Source: Klebsiella grimontii (GTDB lineage: Bacteria > Pseudomonadota > Gammaproteobacteria > Enterobacterales > Enterobacteriaceae). From it: a stretch of DNA of 64,000 bases. Location of the stretch: NCBI RefSeq assembly GCF_900200035.1, contig NZ_FZTC01000015.1, forward strand, positions 620,001-684,000, in the 5' to 3' direction. A program made the translations under genes and the position numbers. The notes under the pieces were generated by a model, which was given only the letters and a program-made list of their open reading frames with translations, did not search any database and had not been told where the DNA came from. The stretch's first letter is position 1. Every line of letters begins with the position of its first letter. Positions 30,223-39,324 of this stretch are shown one piece after another.

Positions 30223-31647
30223 TTATGGCTGGTAGATACCGACGCCCAAATCGTTTTCTTTACGGGTGCGGGCAATCACCGACTCCGGGGTTTCCGCGAT
30301 GCGCAGACCCATTTCGTCCTCGGTGCGCACCACTTTACCGCGCAGGGAGTTTGTCCAGACGTCGGTGATTTCGACGTCGACAAACTTGCCGATCATCTCA
30401 GGCGAGCCTTCGAAGTTCACCACGCGGTTATTCTCGGTGCGGCCAGACAACTCCATGATGCTCTTGCGTGAAGTGCCTTCCACCAGAATGCGCTGCACGG
30501 TGCCGAGCATACGGCGACTCCAGGCCGTCGCCTGCTGATTGATACGCTCCTGCAGAATATACAGACGCTGCTTCTTATCCTCTTCCGGTACGTCGTCGAC
30601 CATATCGGCCGCCGGCGTTCCCGGACGCGCAGAGAAGATGAAGCTGTAGCTCATATCGAAATTCACATCGGCGATCAGTTTCATGGTCTGCTCGAAATCC
30701 TGCGTGGTTTCGCCAGGGAAGCCGACGATAAAGTCGGAGCTGATCTGAATATCCGGGCGCGCCGCGCGCAGTTTGCGGATAATCGCTTTATATTCCAGCG
30801 CCGTGTGGGTTCGGCCCATCAGGTTCAGCACGCGGTCAGAACCGCTCTGCACCGGCAGGTGCAGGAAGCTGACCAGCTCTGGCGTATCGCGGTAAACCTC
30901 GATGATATCGTCGGTGAACTCGATCGGATGGCTGGTGGTAAAGCGGATCCGATCGATACCGTCGATCGCCGCAACCAGACGCAGCAGATCGGCAAAGCTG
31001 CCGGTGGTGCCGTCGTAGTTTTCCCCGCGCCAGGCGTTCACGTTCTGCCCGAGCAGGTTGACTTCACGCACGCCCTGTGCCGCCAGCTGGGCGATTTCAA
31101 ACAAGATATCGTCGCTTGGGCGGCTCACTTCCTCGCCGCGGGTGTAAGGCACCACGCAGTAGGTGCAGTACTTGTTGCAACCTTCCATGATGGAAACAAA
31201 GGCGCTTGGGCCTTCGGCGCGCGGTTCCGGCAGGCGGTCGAATTTTTCGATTTCCGGGAAGCTGATATCGACGACCGGGCTGCGGTTGCCTCGTACCGAG
31301 TTAATCATTTCCGGCAGACGGTGCAGGGTCTGCGGCCCAAAAATAATATCGACATAATGGGCGCGTTGGCGAATATGGTCGCCTTCCTGAGAAGCCACGC
31401 AGCCGCCAACGCCGATGATCAGATTGGGATTCTTCTCTTTCAGCAGCTTCCAGCGTCCTAGCTGATGGAATACTTTTTCCTGAGCCTTCTCACGGATTGA
31501 GCAGGTATTGAGCAGCAGCACATCCGCTTCTTCCGCCACTTCAGTGAGTTGATACCCGTGGGTGGCATCCAGCAGATCGGCCATCTTTGATGAATCGTAT
31601 TCGTTCATCTGACAGCCCCAGGTTTTAATATGGAGTTTTTTTGTCAT
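30223..31647 (-). CDS. miaB: tRNA-2-methylthio-N6-dimethylallyladenosine synthase MiaB
   Basis: 474 residues. N-terminal cluster-binding cysteines are C12 ([12 protein letters not shown]), C49 ([10 protein letters not shown]) and C83 (VGGCVASQ); the radical-SAM triad is C157, C161 and C164 (CNKYCTYC); a TRAM domain ends the protein. MiaB methylthiolates i6A37 in tRNAs reading UNN codons, among them tRNA-Leu(UAA) and tRNA-Phe. An in-frame ATG four codons upstream (31659) cannot be excluded. It is divergent from ubiF. Confidence 0.97.
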   Translation of the reverse strand: MTKKLHIKTWGCQMNEYDSSKMADLLDATHGYQLTEVAEEADVLLLNTCSIREKAQEKVFHQLGRWKLLKEKNPNLIIGVGGCVASQEGDHIRQRAHYVDIIFGPQTLHRLPEMINSVRGNRSPVVDISFPEIEKFDRLPEPRAEGPSAFVSIMEGCNKYCTYCVVPYTRGEEVSRPSDDILFEIAQLAAQGVREVNLLGQNVNAWRGENYDGTTGSFADLLRLVAAIDGIDRIRFTTSHPIEFTDDIIEVYRDTPELVSFLHLPVQSGSDRVLNLMGRTHTALEYKAIIRKLRAARPDIQISSDFIVGFPGETTQDFEQTMKLIADVNFDMSYSFIFSARPGTPAADMVDDVPEEDKKQRLYILQERINQQATAWSRRMLGTVQRILVEGTSRKSIMELSGRTENNRVVNFEGSPEMIGKFVDVEITDVWTNSLRGKVVRTEDEMGLRIAETPESVIARTRKENDLGVGIYQP

Positions 31648-31855
31648 CGACTTGCTCATGCTTAATTAGGTATACCCAAAGTCAGCGTCTTCACCGGATG
31701 TTGCTCTGCAATGTGAAGGGTGACGGATATAAAGCCAGGATTGCAGGGCGCGTATTGTAATGCTTTGACCGCGCCCTGACCAGTACGACCGTAATCACCA
31801 CAAGCCGAATAAAAATCCGGTAAACTGAGGGGATTCGGGTTTAAGGATAATAGCC

Positions 31856-33031
31856 ATGACAATTCATGCAACAGATGTCGTTATCGTCGGCGGCGGAATG
31901 GTTGGCGGCGCCCTGGCGCTTGGCCTGGCGCAGCAGGGCTTTACGGTGACGGTTATTGAAAAAAACGCGCCACCGGCTTTTGATGCATCTTCACCGCCTG
32001 ACGTGCGTATTTCGGCAATCAGCGCCTCATCGGTAGGGCTGCTGAGAGGACTCGGCGTCTGGGATAGCGTGCGGAAAATGCGCGCTCATGCCTATCGCCA
32101 GCTCGAGACCTGGGAGTGGGAAAGCGCCCACGTTGTCTTCAACGCTGCGGAGCTGAAGCTACCTGAACTGGGCTATATGGTGGAAAACAACGTCCTGCAG
32201 CTTGCCCTGTGGCAGGCGCTGGAAGCCCATGAGCGCATATCGCTGCGGGTGGGGACATCGCTCCAGGCGATGCGGCGCGAAGAAATGTACACGTCGTTAA
32301 CGCTGACTGACGGCAGCCAGATCGATGCGCGTCTGGTGGTGGGCGCGGACGGCGCCAGTTCGCAGGTGCGGCAGCTGGCCGGAATCGGCATCCACGCGTG
32401 GCAGTATCAGCAATCCTGTATGTTGATAAGCGTACAGTGCGCGGGCGATCCCGGCGACAGTACCTGGCAGCAGTTCACCCCAGCGGGGCCGCGCGCGTTT
32501 TTACCGCTGTTTGACCATTGGGCTTCGCTGGTGTGGTACGACGCGCCGGCGCGGATCCGCCAGCTGCAGGGCATGAGCATGGCTCAGCTACAGCAGGAAA
32601 TTACTCGTCACTTCCCGTCGCGGCTGGGAGAGGTTACGCCGCTGAGCGCGGGCGCCTTCCCGCTCACCCGCCGCCACGCATTGCAGTATGTGAAGCCGGG
32701 GCTGGCGCTGGTGGGCGATGCTGCGCACACCATTCATCCGCTGGCGGGGCAGGGGGTGAACCTCGGCTATCGCGATGTCGATGCGCTGCTTGATATTCTT
32801 GGCAGAGCAAAAGCGCACGGCGAGGAGTGGGCCAGCCTGCCGGTACTTAAGCGCTACCAGACGCGGCGTCAGGCGGACAACTTTATTATGCAGTCGGGAA
32901 TGGATCTGTTTTACGCCGGATTCAGCAACGACCTGCCGCCGGTGCGTATGCTGCGAAATTTAGGGCTGATGGCGGCCGAGCGCGCCGGCGGATTAAAGCG
33001 TCAGGCGTTGAAATATGCGTTAGGTTTGTAA
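31856..33031 (+). CDS. ubiF: 3-demethoxyubiquinol 3-hydroxylase UbiF
   Basis: 391-residue class A flavoprotein monooxygenase. The FAD dinucleotide motif is GGGMVGG (12-18), the middle motif VVGADGASSQVRQ, and the second FAD motif GLALVGDAAHTIHPLAGQG. It adds the C6 hydroxyl in aerobic ubiquinone synthesis. AAGGAT precedes the start. It sits between miaB and the glnX end of the tRNA operon, as in E. coli, and runs convergent with the tRNAs. Confidence 0.96.
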   Translation: MTIHATDVVIVGGGMVGGALALGLAQQGFTVTVIEKNAPPAFDASSPPDVRISAISASSVGLLRGLGVWDSVRKMRAHAYRQLETWEWESAHVVFNAAELKLPELGYMVENNVLQLALWQALEAHERISLRVGTSLQAMRREEMYTSLTLTDGSQIDARLVVGADGASSQVRQLAGIGIHAWQYQQSCMLISVQCAGDPGDSTWQQFTPAGPRAFLPLFDHWASLVWYDAPARIRQLQGMSMAQLQQEITRHFPSRLGEVTPLSAGAFPLTRRHALQYVKPGLALVGDAAHTIHPLAGQGVNLGYRDVDALLDILGRAKAHGEEWASLPVLKRYQTRRQADNFIMQSGMDLFYAGFSNDLPPVRMLRNLGLMAAERAGGLKRQALKYALGL

Positions 33032-33100
33032 CGAGAAAGACCCCGGCTTGCAAAGGTGAGGTCGGGGTGCGGAACGGTGATGCGCATAGCGTAAACGCCA

Positions 33101-33138
33101 AAAAGCAAAAAGCTCGCCGAAGCGAGCTTTTTGCTTTT
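33101..33138. terminator. Shared terminator of ubiF and the tRNA operon
   Basis: A perfect 17-bp stem (33101-33117 with 33122-33138) closes a four-base loop that reads TTCG on the minus strand, an extra-stable tetraloop. AAAAGC/GCTTTT ends give U-runs in both directions. It begins 3 nt after glnX. Confidence 0.9.
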
Positions 33139-33140
33139 GT

Positions 33141-33215
33141 TGGCTGGGGTACGAGGATTCGAACCTCGGAATGCCGGAATCAGAATCCGGTGCCTTACCG
33201 CTTGGCGATACCCCA
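33141..33215 (-). tRNA. glnX: tRNA-Gln (anticodon CTG)
   Basis: 75 nt with encoded CCA, cloverleaf intact, anticodon loop TTCTGAT. It matches the E. coli glnV/glnX sequence and is the promoter-distal gene of the cluster; the operon terminator begins 3 nt later. It reads CAG codons. Confidence 0.97.
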
Positions 33216-33231
33216 ATTTTACGTTGACCAT

Positions 33232-33277
33232 TTCGTACCAGGGTCAAACCGGTGGCTTAGCGCCTGGAAATACTCCA
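33232..33277 (-). pseudogene. Decayed tRNA-Gln remnant between glnV and glnX
   Basis: The spacer between the two tRNA-Gln(CTG) genes is 97 nt. Its minus strand, from 33277, aligns without gaps to the first 32 nt of tRNA-Gln(TTG), 26 of 32 positions by my count (TGGAGTATTTCC, then TAAGCCACCGGTTT). It then jumps to a T-arm-like CCCTGGTACGAA (33243-33232) against CCCTGGTTCGAA in glnU/glnW. The anticodon loop and most of the variable region are deleted and the acceptor 3' half is lost, so it cannot be functional. It looks like an eighth tRNA of the operon in decay. Confidence 0.8.
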
Positions 33278-33312
33278 ACGAGTGCGCGCACAGCGTGAGC
33301 GACTTTTAAAAT

Positions 33313-33387
33313 TGGCTGGGGTACGAGGATTCGAACCTCGGAATGCTGGTATCAGAAACCAGAGCCTTACCGCTTGGCGATACCCCA
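33313..33387 (-). tRNA. glnV: tRNA-Gln (anticodon CTG), variant isodecoder
   Basis: 75 nt with CCA. The anticodon loop TTCTGAT is normal, but the stem is CTGGT/ACCAG in place of the CCGGA/TCCGG of its sister gene glnX, and base 24-25 of the D-side differs to match. Pairing is preserved, so it should fold and function. Confidence 0.96.
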
Positions 33388-33432
33388 ACAATTCTTTTGG
33401 ATTTATCGAACTGAATCAATAATTCCTTTGTA

Positions 33433-33509
33433 TGGTGGCTACGACGGGATTCGAACCTGTGACCCCATCATTATGAGTGATGTGCTCTAACCAGCTGAGC
33501 TACGTAGCC
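33433..33509 (-). tRNA. metU: tRNA-Met, elongator (anticodon CAT)
   Basis: 77 nt including CCA; the 5' end GGCTACGTAGCTCAG and anticodon loop CTCATAA identify elongator tRNA-Met. The T-loop is the standard TTCGAAT. Confidence 0.97.
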
Positions 33510-33530
33510 AAAATCTTACTCTATTTTCGA

Positions 33531-33605
33531 TGGCTGGGGTACCTGGATTCGAACCAGGGAATGCCGGTATCAAAAACCGGTGCCTTACCGCTTGGCGATA
33601 CCCCA
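33531..33605 (-). tRNA. glnW: tRNA-Gln (anticodon TTG)
   Basis: 75 nt with CCA, anticodon loop TTTTGAT, stem CCGGT/ACCGG. It reads CAA (and CAG by wobble). It is identical to glnU as far as I can see. Confidence 0.97.
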
Positions 33606-33639
33606 ATACCGTCGCGGTGAACCGCAAACATCGAAAATA

Positions 33640-33714
33640 TGGCTGGGGTACCTGGATTCGAACCAGGGAATGCCGGTATCAAAAACCGGTGCCTTACCGC
33701 TTGGCGATACCCCA
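33640..33714 (-). tRNA. glnU: tRNA-Gln (anticodon TTG)
   Basis: 75 nt with CCA, the same sequence as glnW 34 nt downstream. The tandem duplicates are the likely source of the remnant near glnX. Confidence 0.97.
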
Positions 33715-33749
33715 ACAAAAATTTTTTACTGCCAACGCGAAAGAGTAAA

Positions 33750-33834
33750 TGGTGCGGGAGGCGAGACTTGAACTCGCACACCTTGCGGCGCCAGAACCTA
33801 AATCTGGTGCGTCTACCAATTTCGCCACTCCCGC
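33750..33834 (-). tRNA. leuW: tRNA-Leu (anticodon TAG)
   Basis: 85 nt with CCA, class II with a long variable arm; anticodon loop TTTAGGT. It matches E. coli leuW and reads CUA codons. Confidence 0.97.
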
Positions 33835-33842
33835 AAAAAAGA

Positions 33843-33919
33843 TGGTGGCTACGACGGGATTTGAACCTGTGACCCCATCATTATGAGTGATGTGCTCTAA
33901 CCAGCTGAGCTACGTAGCC
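33843..33919 (-). tRNA. metT: tRNA-Met, elongator (anticodon CAT)
   Basis: 77 nt with CCA, first gene of the operon. It differs from metU by one base in the T-loop (TTCAAAT against TTCGAAT), a permitted purine change. Confidence 0.97.
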
Positions 33920-33957
33920 ATCTTTTTGCGCGTTACCTTATCGGCGTTGCGGGGCGC

Positions 33958-33986
33958 ATTATGCGTATTGAGCCTTGAAGCGTCAA
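33958..33986 (-). promoter_or_regulatory. Promoter of the metT tRNA operon
   Basis: On the minus strand TTGACG (33981-33986) and CATAAT (33958-33963) are exactly 17 bp apart, followed by a GC-rich discriminator (GCGCCCCGC) typical of stringently controlled stable-RNA promoters. The start would be about 30 bp ahead of metT. Confidence 0.85.
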
Positions 33987-34109
33987 CCCCTTTTTCATCG
34001 AAAATGGGCTGAACGTAACTGTTTGGTTAGGTTGCGAACAGCGTGGCGCAATAATCGGCAATTATTGGTTATTTATCGTTTTTAACGGCTTAAATAAGGC
34101 ACAAAACAA

Positions 34110-34133
34110 AAACGGACTCCGAAGAGTCCGTTT
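34110..34133 (-). terminator. Terminator of asnB
   Basis: AAACGGACTC (34110-34119) pairs with GAGTCCGTTT (34124-34133); the loop reads TTCG on the minus strand and a TTTTTGTTTTG tract follows. Confidence 0.85.
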
Positions 34134-34148
34134 GGAAAACCGCGCCGG

Positions 34149-35810
34149 TTAGTAGGCCGACTGATGTACGCCAACCGCGCGTCCTGACGGATCGTTCATT
34201 TTTTTGAAAGATTCGTCCCACTCAATCGCTTTTGCTGAAGAGCATGCGACGGAAGGGCCGCCAGGAACGCATTCGGCCGCGCTTGGAACCGGGAACAGCT
34301 CTTCGAAGATCTCACGGTACAGATACGCTTCTTTCGATGATGGCGTGTTGTACGGGAAGCGGAAGCTGGCGGTTTCCAGCTGCTGATCGGAAATTTGTTC
34401 AGCGGCCACTTCTTTTAAAGTATCGATCCAGCTGTAACCGACGCCATCAGAGAACTGCTCTTTCTGGCGCCAGGCGACGCTTGCCGGCAGGTAAGATTCA
34501 AAACATTCACGCAGGACATGTTTTTCCATTTTACCGTTGCCGCACATTTTGTCCTGCGGGTTGATACGCATTGCCACATCGAGGAATTTCTTATCCAGGA
34601 ACGGCACGCGCGCTTCAACGCCCCATGCGGACATCGCTTTGTTGGCGCGAGCGCAGTCAAACATATGTAGCGCCTGCAGCTTGCGTACGGTCTCTTCGTG
34701 CAGCTCTTTGGCGTTTGGCGCTTTATGGAAATAAAGGTAGCCGCCAAATACTTCGTCAGAACCTTCGCCAGACAGCACCATTTTGATGCCCATGGCTTTG
34801 ATTTTACGCGACATCAGGTACATCGGCGTTGACGCGCGAATCGTCGTCACGTCATAGGTTTCAATGTGATAGATAACATCGCGAATCGCGTCCAGGCCTT
34901 CCTGCACCGTAAAGTGGATTTCGTGGTGCACGGTGCCCAGATGGTTAGCCACTTCCTGCGCGGCTTTCAGATCGGGCGCGCCTTCCAGACCGACGGCGAA
35001 GGAGTGCAGCTGCGGCCACCAGGCTTCTGATTTTTCCTGATCTTCGACGCGGCGCGCGGCATATTTTTTGGTGATGGCGGAAATCACCGATGAATCCAGG
35101 CCGCCGGAGAGCAGGACGCCGTAAGGGACATCGGACATCAGGTGGCTTTTCACCGACTCTTCCAGCGCCTGACGCAGTTCGTTTTTGTCCGTGACGTTGT
35201 CTTTGACCGCGTCATAGTCGAACCAGTCGCGCTGATAGTACTCGCGGATTTCGCCATCTTTGCTCCACAGGTAGCTGCCTGCCGGGAACTCTTTAATCGT
35301 GCGGCATACCGGAACCAGCGCTTTCATTTCTGAGGCAACGTAGAAGTTGCCGTGTTCGTCGTGACCCATATACAGCGGGATGATGCCGATGTGGTCGCGA
35401 CCAATCAGATACGCGTCTTTTTCGCTGTCGTAGAGAGCGAAAGCAAACATCCCCTGCAGATCGTCGAGGAAGTCCGGACCTTTTTCCTGATACAGCGCGA
35501 GGATAACTTCGCAGTCGGAACCGGTCTGGAACGCATAGCGGTCGCCGTATTCCGCGCGCAGCGCCTGGTGGTTGTAGATTTCACCGTTAACGGCGAGGGC
35601 GTGAGTTTTTGCAGCGTTGTACAGCGGCTGCGCGCCGGCGTTCACGTCGACGATTGACAGGCGTTCATGCGCCAGGATGGCTTTATCACAGGCATAGACG
35701 CCTGACCAGTCCGGACCGCGGTGGCGCATCAGGCGGGAAAGCTCCAGTGCCTTTTTACGCAGCTCACCCGCGTCAGTTTTAATATCCAGTACGCCAAAAA
35801 TCGAACACAT
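34149..35810 (-). CDS. asnB: Asparagine synthetase B, glutamine-hydrolysing
   Basis: 553 residues. Class II glutamine amidotransferase domain with the nucleophile C2 exposed after Met removal (CSIFGVLD), NGEIYNH and GSDCE; synthetase domain with the pyrophosphate loop LLSGGLDSS near residue 235 and the AMP-binding SGEGSDEVFGGY. It converts aspartate, glutamine and ATP to asparagine in the cytosol. E. coli length and C-terminal QSAY are conserved. It stands alone between the tRNA operon and nagD with its own terminator. Confidence 0.98.
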   Translation of the reverse strand: MCSIFGVLDIKTDAGELRKKALELSRLMRHRGPDWSGVYACDKAILAHERLSIVDVNAGAQPLYNAAKTHALAVNGEIYNHQALRAEYGDRYAFQTGSDCEVILALYQEKGPDFLDDLQGMFAFALYDSEKDAYLIGRDHIGIIPLYMGHDEHGNFYVASEMKALVPVCRTIKEFPAGSYLWSKDGEIREYYQRDWFDYDAVKDNVTDKNELRQALEESVKSHLMSDVPYGVLLSGGLDSSVISAITKKYAARRVEDQEKSEAWWPQLHSFAVGLEGAPDLKAAQEVANHLGTVHHEIHFTVQEGLDAIRDVIYHIETYDVTTIRASTPMYLMSRKIKAMGIKMVLSGEGSDEVFGGYLYFHKAPNAKELHEETVRKLQALHMFDCARANKAMSAWGVEARVPFLDKKFLDVAMRINPQDKMCGNGKMEKHVLRECFESYLPASVAWRQKEQFSDGVGYSWIDTLKEVAAEQISDQQLETASFRFPYNTPSSKEAYLYREIFEELFPVPSAAECVPGGPSVACSSAKAIEWDESFKKMNDPSGRAVGVHQSAY

Positions 35811-36061
35811 AGCCTTCTCCGTTACCCTGTCTTGTTTGATGTTGTGCAGGCTTCGTCTAATCGCGAAGCCTCAGTGCATGCTTTAGAAAATGCCGCAAAG
35901 GGGCGAAGGGCGCAAGGGGTTTACGCCAGCAAAAGAAAATAACGCAATTGTGATTGTCGAATAGTGAAAAAAGAGTATGTTTTGAGCGCTTTTGTTGATG
36001 AATATTCAGTAATAACGCTTTTCTTTTAGATGAAAGCGTTCAGAAGAGGCTTGAAAATAAG

Positions 36062-36085
36062 AAACCACGTCGCAGGACGTGGTTT
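36062..36085 (-). terminator. Terminator of nagBACD
   Basis: AAACCACGTC (36062-36071) pairs with GACGTGGTTT (36076-36085) three bases past the nagD stop; CTTATTTTC follows on the minus strand. Confidence 0.8.
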
Positions 36086-36088
36086 TAT

Positions 36089-36841
36089 TTAGAAAATATC
36101 GATTTCCGCAACCGATGGATAAATCCAGGATGGGCGGAACGGCATGCTGTCGATATCATCAAGCGTGGCTACCCCGGAAAGCACCAGAATGGTTTCCAGA
36201 CCGGCCTGGAAACCCGCCAGAATATCCGTGCGCAGGTTATCGCCGACGATGACCGTCTGTTCTGAATGCGCCTGCATTTTGTTGAGCGCGGAGCGGATAA
36301 TCCACGGGCTCGGTTTACCCACGTAGAACGGCTTGCGGCCGGAGATTTTTTCAATACCGGCGCACAGCGCGCCGCAGGCCGGGTAATAGCCGCGACCGTG
36401 GGTATCGGGGTTAGTGGCGATAAAGCGCGCGCCGTTAGCGACAAAAAAAGCGGCCTTATGCATCATCTCCCAGTTAAAGGAGCGCGTCTCACCGACGATA
36501 ACAAAATCCGGATTGACGTCGGTGATGGTAAAGCCGGCTTTGTACAGTTCGTGAATCAGCGCGCCTTCACCGACCACATAGGCTTTTTTGCCTTCCTGAC
36601 GGCGCAGAAAATCGGCAGTGGCCATCGCCGAGGTATAAAAGGCGGTATCAGGGACATCGATTCCCGCCGTCGCAAAGCGGTTTGCCAGGTCCTGCCCGGT
36701 TTGCGAAGGGTAGTTGGTCAGCATCACCAGCGGCATCTCTTTTTCGAGAATGCGCTTGATGAATTCAGCGGCGCCCGGCACGGCCACATTGTCGTGCATC
36801 AGCACGCCGTCAATATCACAAATTATGTTTTGAATGGTCAT
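36089..36841 (-). CDS. nagD: Ribonucleotide monophosphatase NagD
   Basis: 250-residue HAD-superfamily phosphatase of the type IIA cap class. Motif I is CDIDGVLMHDN with the nucleophile and acid aspartates D9 and D11, motif II MLTNYPSQT, motif III/IV GKPSPWI and VGDNLRTDILAG. In vitro NagD hydrolyses UMP and GMP; its role in amino-sugar catabolism is unclear. It is the last gene of nagBACD, 45 bp after nagC. Confidence 0.96.
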   Translation of the reverse strand: MTIQNIICDIDGVLMHDNVAVPGAAEFIKRILEKEMPLVMLTNYPSQTGQDLANRFATAGIDVPDTAFYTSAMATADFLRRQEGKKAYVVGEGALIHELYKAGFTITDVNPDFVIVGETRSFNWEMMHKAAFFVANGARFIATNPDTHGRGYYPACGALCAGIEKISGRKPFYVGKPSPWIIRSALNKMQAHSEQTVIVGDNLRTDILAGFQAGLETILVLSGVATLDDIDSMPFRPSWIYPSVAEIDIF

Positions 36842-36886
36842 GAACTGTCCGACATCGTTGGAGAAAGGCGAAACTATAAAGCGGCT

Positions 36887-38107
36887 TTAGCTTTCCAGCA
36901 AACGCTGGAGCAGAGTCCCGTTGAGCATCGCGCGCTTGACCAGGGCAAAAGCGCCGATGGCTGAACGATGATCGAGCGTGGATCGCACTACCGGCAGATT
37001 TTTGCGAAATGCCTTCAGGGCCTGGGTATTGATACAGGCTTCAATCGCCGGCAGGAGAACTTTCTCCGCTTCCACGATCTCCCCGGCAATCACCACTTTT
37101 TGCGGATTAAACAGGTTAATGGCGATAGCGATGGTTTTACCCAGATGACGGCCAACGTGCTCGATCACCTCGCAGGCCAGCGCATCGCCTTTATTTGCGG
37201 CTTTGCAGATCGTTTTTATCGTGCAGTCATCGAGGGAGATTTTGCTCTGATAACCCTGCTCCAGCAGATGACGAACGCGATGTTCAATGGCGGCGTTGGC
37301 GGCGACGGTTTCCAGACAGCCGAAGTTGCCGCAGTGGCAGCGCTCGCCCAGCGGGTCGACCTGGATATGGCCGATTTCCCCGACGTTACCGTTACGGCCA
37401 ATAAAAATCCGCCCGTTGGAGATGATCCCTGCGCCGGTCCCACGGTGTACGCGCACCAGAATGGAGTCTTCACAGTCGTGGCTCGCACCAAAGTAGTGCT
37501 CCGCCAGCGCCAGGCTACGAATATCGTGCCCGACATAGCAAGTGACTTTAAAGCGTTTTTCCAGCGCTTCAACCAGCCCCCAGTTCTCCACCTGAATATG
37601 CGGCATATAGCGAATGACGCCGCTTTCCGGATCGACCAGCCCCGGCAGGATCACCGAAATGGCGATTAGCTCGCGGATTTTGCGCTGACAGCTCTCCATA
37701 AAGGAGGCGATGATGTTGAGCAGGGCGTGTTCCAGCGTTTCCTGGGTTCTTTCCGGCAGCGGGTAGTGCTCTTCTTCGAGGGTCTTACTGCTTAAATCAT
37801 AGAGCGTCAGGGTGGCGTCATAGCGGCCAAGACGTACGCCGATGGCGTGAAAGCTGCGGGTTTCGGCAATAATTGAGATAGCGCGGCGGCCCCCGGTGGA
37901 GGCCTGCTGATCGACTTCTTTGATCAGTCCGCGTTCAATAAGCTGACGCGTAATTTTGGTTACGCTGGCAGGGGCAAGCTGGCTTTGTTCCGCAATCTGG
38001 ATACGCGAGATGGGGCCGTGCTGATCGATGAGCCGATAGACGGCCGCGCTGTTCAGCTGTTTTACGAGATCGACGTTACCAATTTGAGCCTGTCCGCCTG
38101 CTGTCAT
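36887..38107 (-). CDS. nagC: N-acetylglucosamine repressor NagC
   Basis: 406-residue ROK-family regulator. The N-terminal helix-turn-helix (ISRIQIAEQSQLAPASVTKITRQL) is followed by the sugar-binding ROK domain with the zinc site GHIQVDPLGERCHCGNFGCLE. NagC represses nagE-nagBACD and also affects chi and glm genes; GlcNAc-6-phosphate is the inducer. The protein is nearly identical to E. coli NagC, so its DNA target should be the same. It lies 8 bp after nagA and is therefore autoregulated through the nagB promoter. Confidence 0.98.
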   Translation of the reverse strand: MTAGGQAQIGNVDLVKQLNSAAVYRLIDQHGPISRIQIAEQSQLAPASVTKITRQLIERGLIKEVDQQASTGGRRAISIIAETRSFHAIGVRLGRYDATLTLYDLSSKTLEEEHYPLPERTQETLEHALLNIIASFMESCQRKIRELIAISVILPGLVDPESGVIRYMPHIQVENWGLVEALEKRFKVTCYVGHDIRSLALAEHYFGASHDCEDSILVRVHRGTGAGIISNGRIFIGRNGNVGEIGHIQVDPLGERCHCGNFGCLETVAANAAIEHRVRHLLEQGYQSKISLDDCTIKTICKAANKGDALACEVIEHVGRHLGKTIAIAINLFNPQKVVIAGEIVEAEKVLLPAIEACINTQALKAFRKNLPVVRSTLDHRSAIGAFALVKRAMLNGTLLQRLLES

Positions 38108-38115
38108 ACTTTTAC

Positions 38116-39264
38116 TTACTCAGTGACGACCTCGTTACCATTAACGATGGTCTTGGTGATTTTATAATCGCGGGTGAATGCGGTCAGGTTAGCGACCATC
38201 CCCGGGGCAATGCTGCCTAACTGTTTGTCTACGCCAATGGCGCGGGAAGGGTAGAGCGTCGCCATACGCAACACTTCATCCAGCGCAATGCCGCAATGCT
38301 CAACGAGGTTACGCACCCCTTCAATCATGGTCAATGAAGAGCCGCTGAGGGTACCGTTCTCATCTACGCACAGGCCGTTCCGGTAGTATATTGTTTTACC
38401 AGCAAAAATGAACTGCTCAATATTGGCACCCGCCGGCGCCGTTGCGTCGGTGACGAGGCACAGCTTGTCGCCTTTCAAGCGTTTAGCGAGGCGGACGTTA
38501 GCGTAATCGACGTGCATGCCATCGACGATGATACCGCAGTAGACATCCGGTTCGTCGAAAATCGCCCCGGCCAGACCCGGTTCGCGGCCGGTAATATACG
38601 GCATAGCGTTAAACAGGTGGGTGGCAAACGTAATCCCGGCGCGAAAACCGATTTTCGCTTCTTTTAGCGTCGCGTTGGAATGACCGGCGGAGACGATGAT
38701 ACCTGCGGCCACCAGTTTGCGGATAACATCTGGTTCAACGCGTTCCGGCGCGAGGGTGATTTTGGTTATTACATCCGCGTTTTCGCACAGGAAATCGACC
38801 AGCGCGGCGTCCGGTTTACGGACGTAATCCGGGTTATGGGTGCCTTTTTTGACAATATTCAGCCACGGGCCTTCAAGATGCAGGCCCAGCGCCTGGTTGG
38901 GATGCTTTTGCAAATACTCGCGCATCACGCGGACACCCTGTTTCATCAGGTCATCGCTGGCGGTAATGAGCGTGGGCAGATAGCTGGTGCAGCCGGAGCG
39001 TTCATTCGCCTTCTGCATAATTTCCAGCGTTTCAACGGTGACCGCATCCGCCGTGTCGTTGAACTGCACGCCGCCGCAGCCGTTAAGCTGGACGTCGATA
39101 AAACCGGGGGCAAGGATCGCACCATTAACCGAGCGCTGTTCGATCCCGGTGGGCAGCTCAGTCTGCGGACAGATACGTTCGATAAGGCCATTGGCGATAA
39201 CAATCGCATGGTCATCCAGAATTTCATGACCGGTATAAATCCGGCCTTGGGTTAATGCATACAT
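38116..39264 (-). CDS. nagA: N-acetylglucosamine-6-phosphate deacetylase NagA
   Basis: 382-residue amidohydrolase. Metal and substrate motifs include [37 protein letters not shown] and [10 protein letters not shown] with the catalytic aspartate. It deacetylates GlcNAc-6-phosphate, which both feeds NagB and removes the NagC inducer. Length and order nagB-nagA-nagC-nagD are those of E. coli. Confidence 0.98.
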   Translation of the reverse strand: MYALTQGRIYTGHEILDDHAIVIANGLIERICPQTELPTGIEQRSVNGAILAPGFIDVQLNGCGGVQFNDTADAVTVETLEIMQKANERSGCTSYLPTLITASDDLMKQGVRVMREYLQKHPNQALGLHLEGPWLNIVKKGTHNPDYVRKPDAALVDFLCENADVITKITLAPERVEPDVIRKLVAAGIIVSAGHSNATLKEAKIGFRAGITFATHLFNAMPYITGREPGLAGAIFDEPDVYCGIIVDGMHVDYANVRLAKRLKGDKLCLVTDATAPAGANIEQFIFAGKTIYYRNGLCVDENGTLSGSSLTMIEGVRNLVEHCGIALDEVLRMATLYPSRAIGVDKQLGSIAPGMVANLTAFTRDYKITKTIVNGNEVVTE

Positions 39265-39324
39265 TACGACCCCCGGTTGTCAAAAATGGTTGTCCCGCAG
39301 GGTCTGCTGCGGGACGAAACTACA

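Noticed and set aside
33001-33872. Several 60-86-codon frames across the tRNA cluster
   Set aside because: They translate tRNA genes (repeating GVSPSGKAP and GFEPGNAGIKN segments come from tRNA sequence) and are not proteins.
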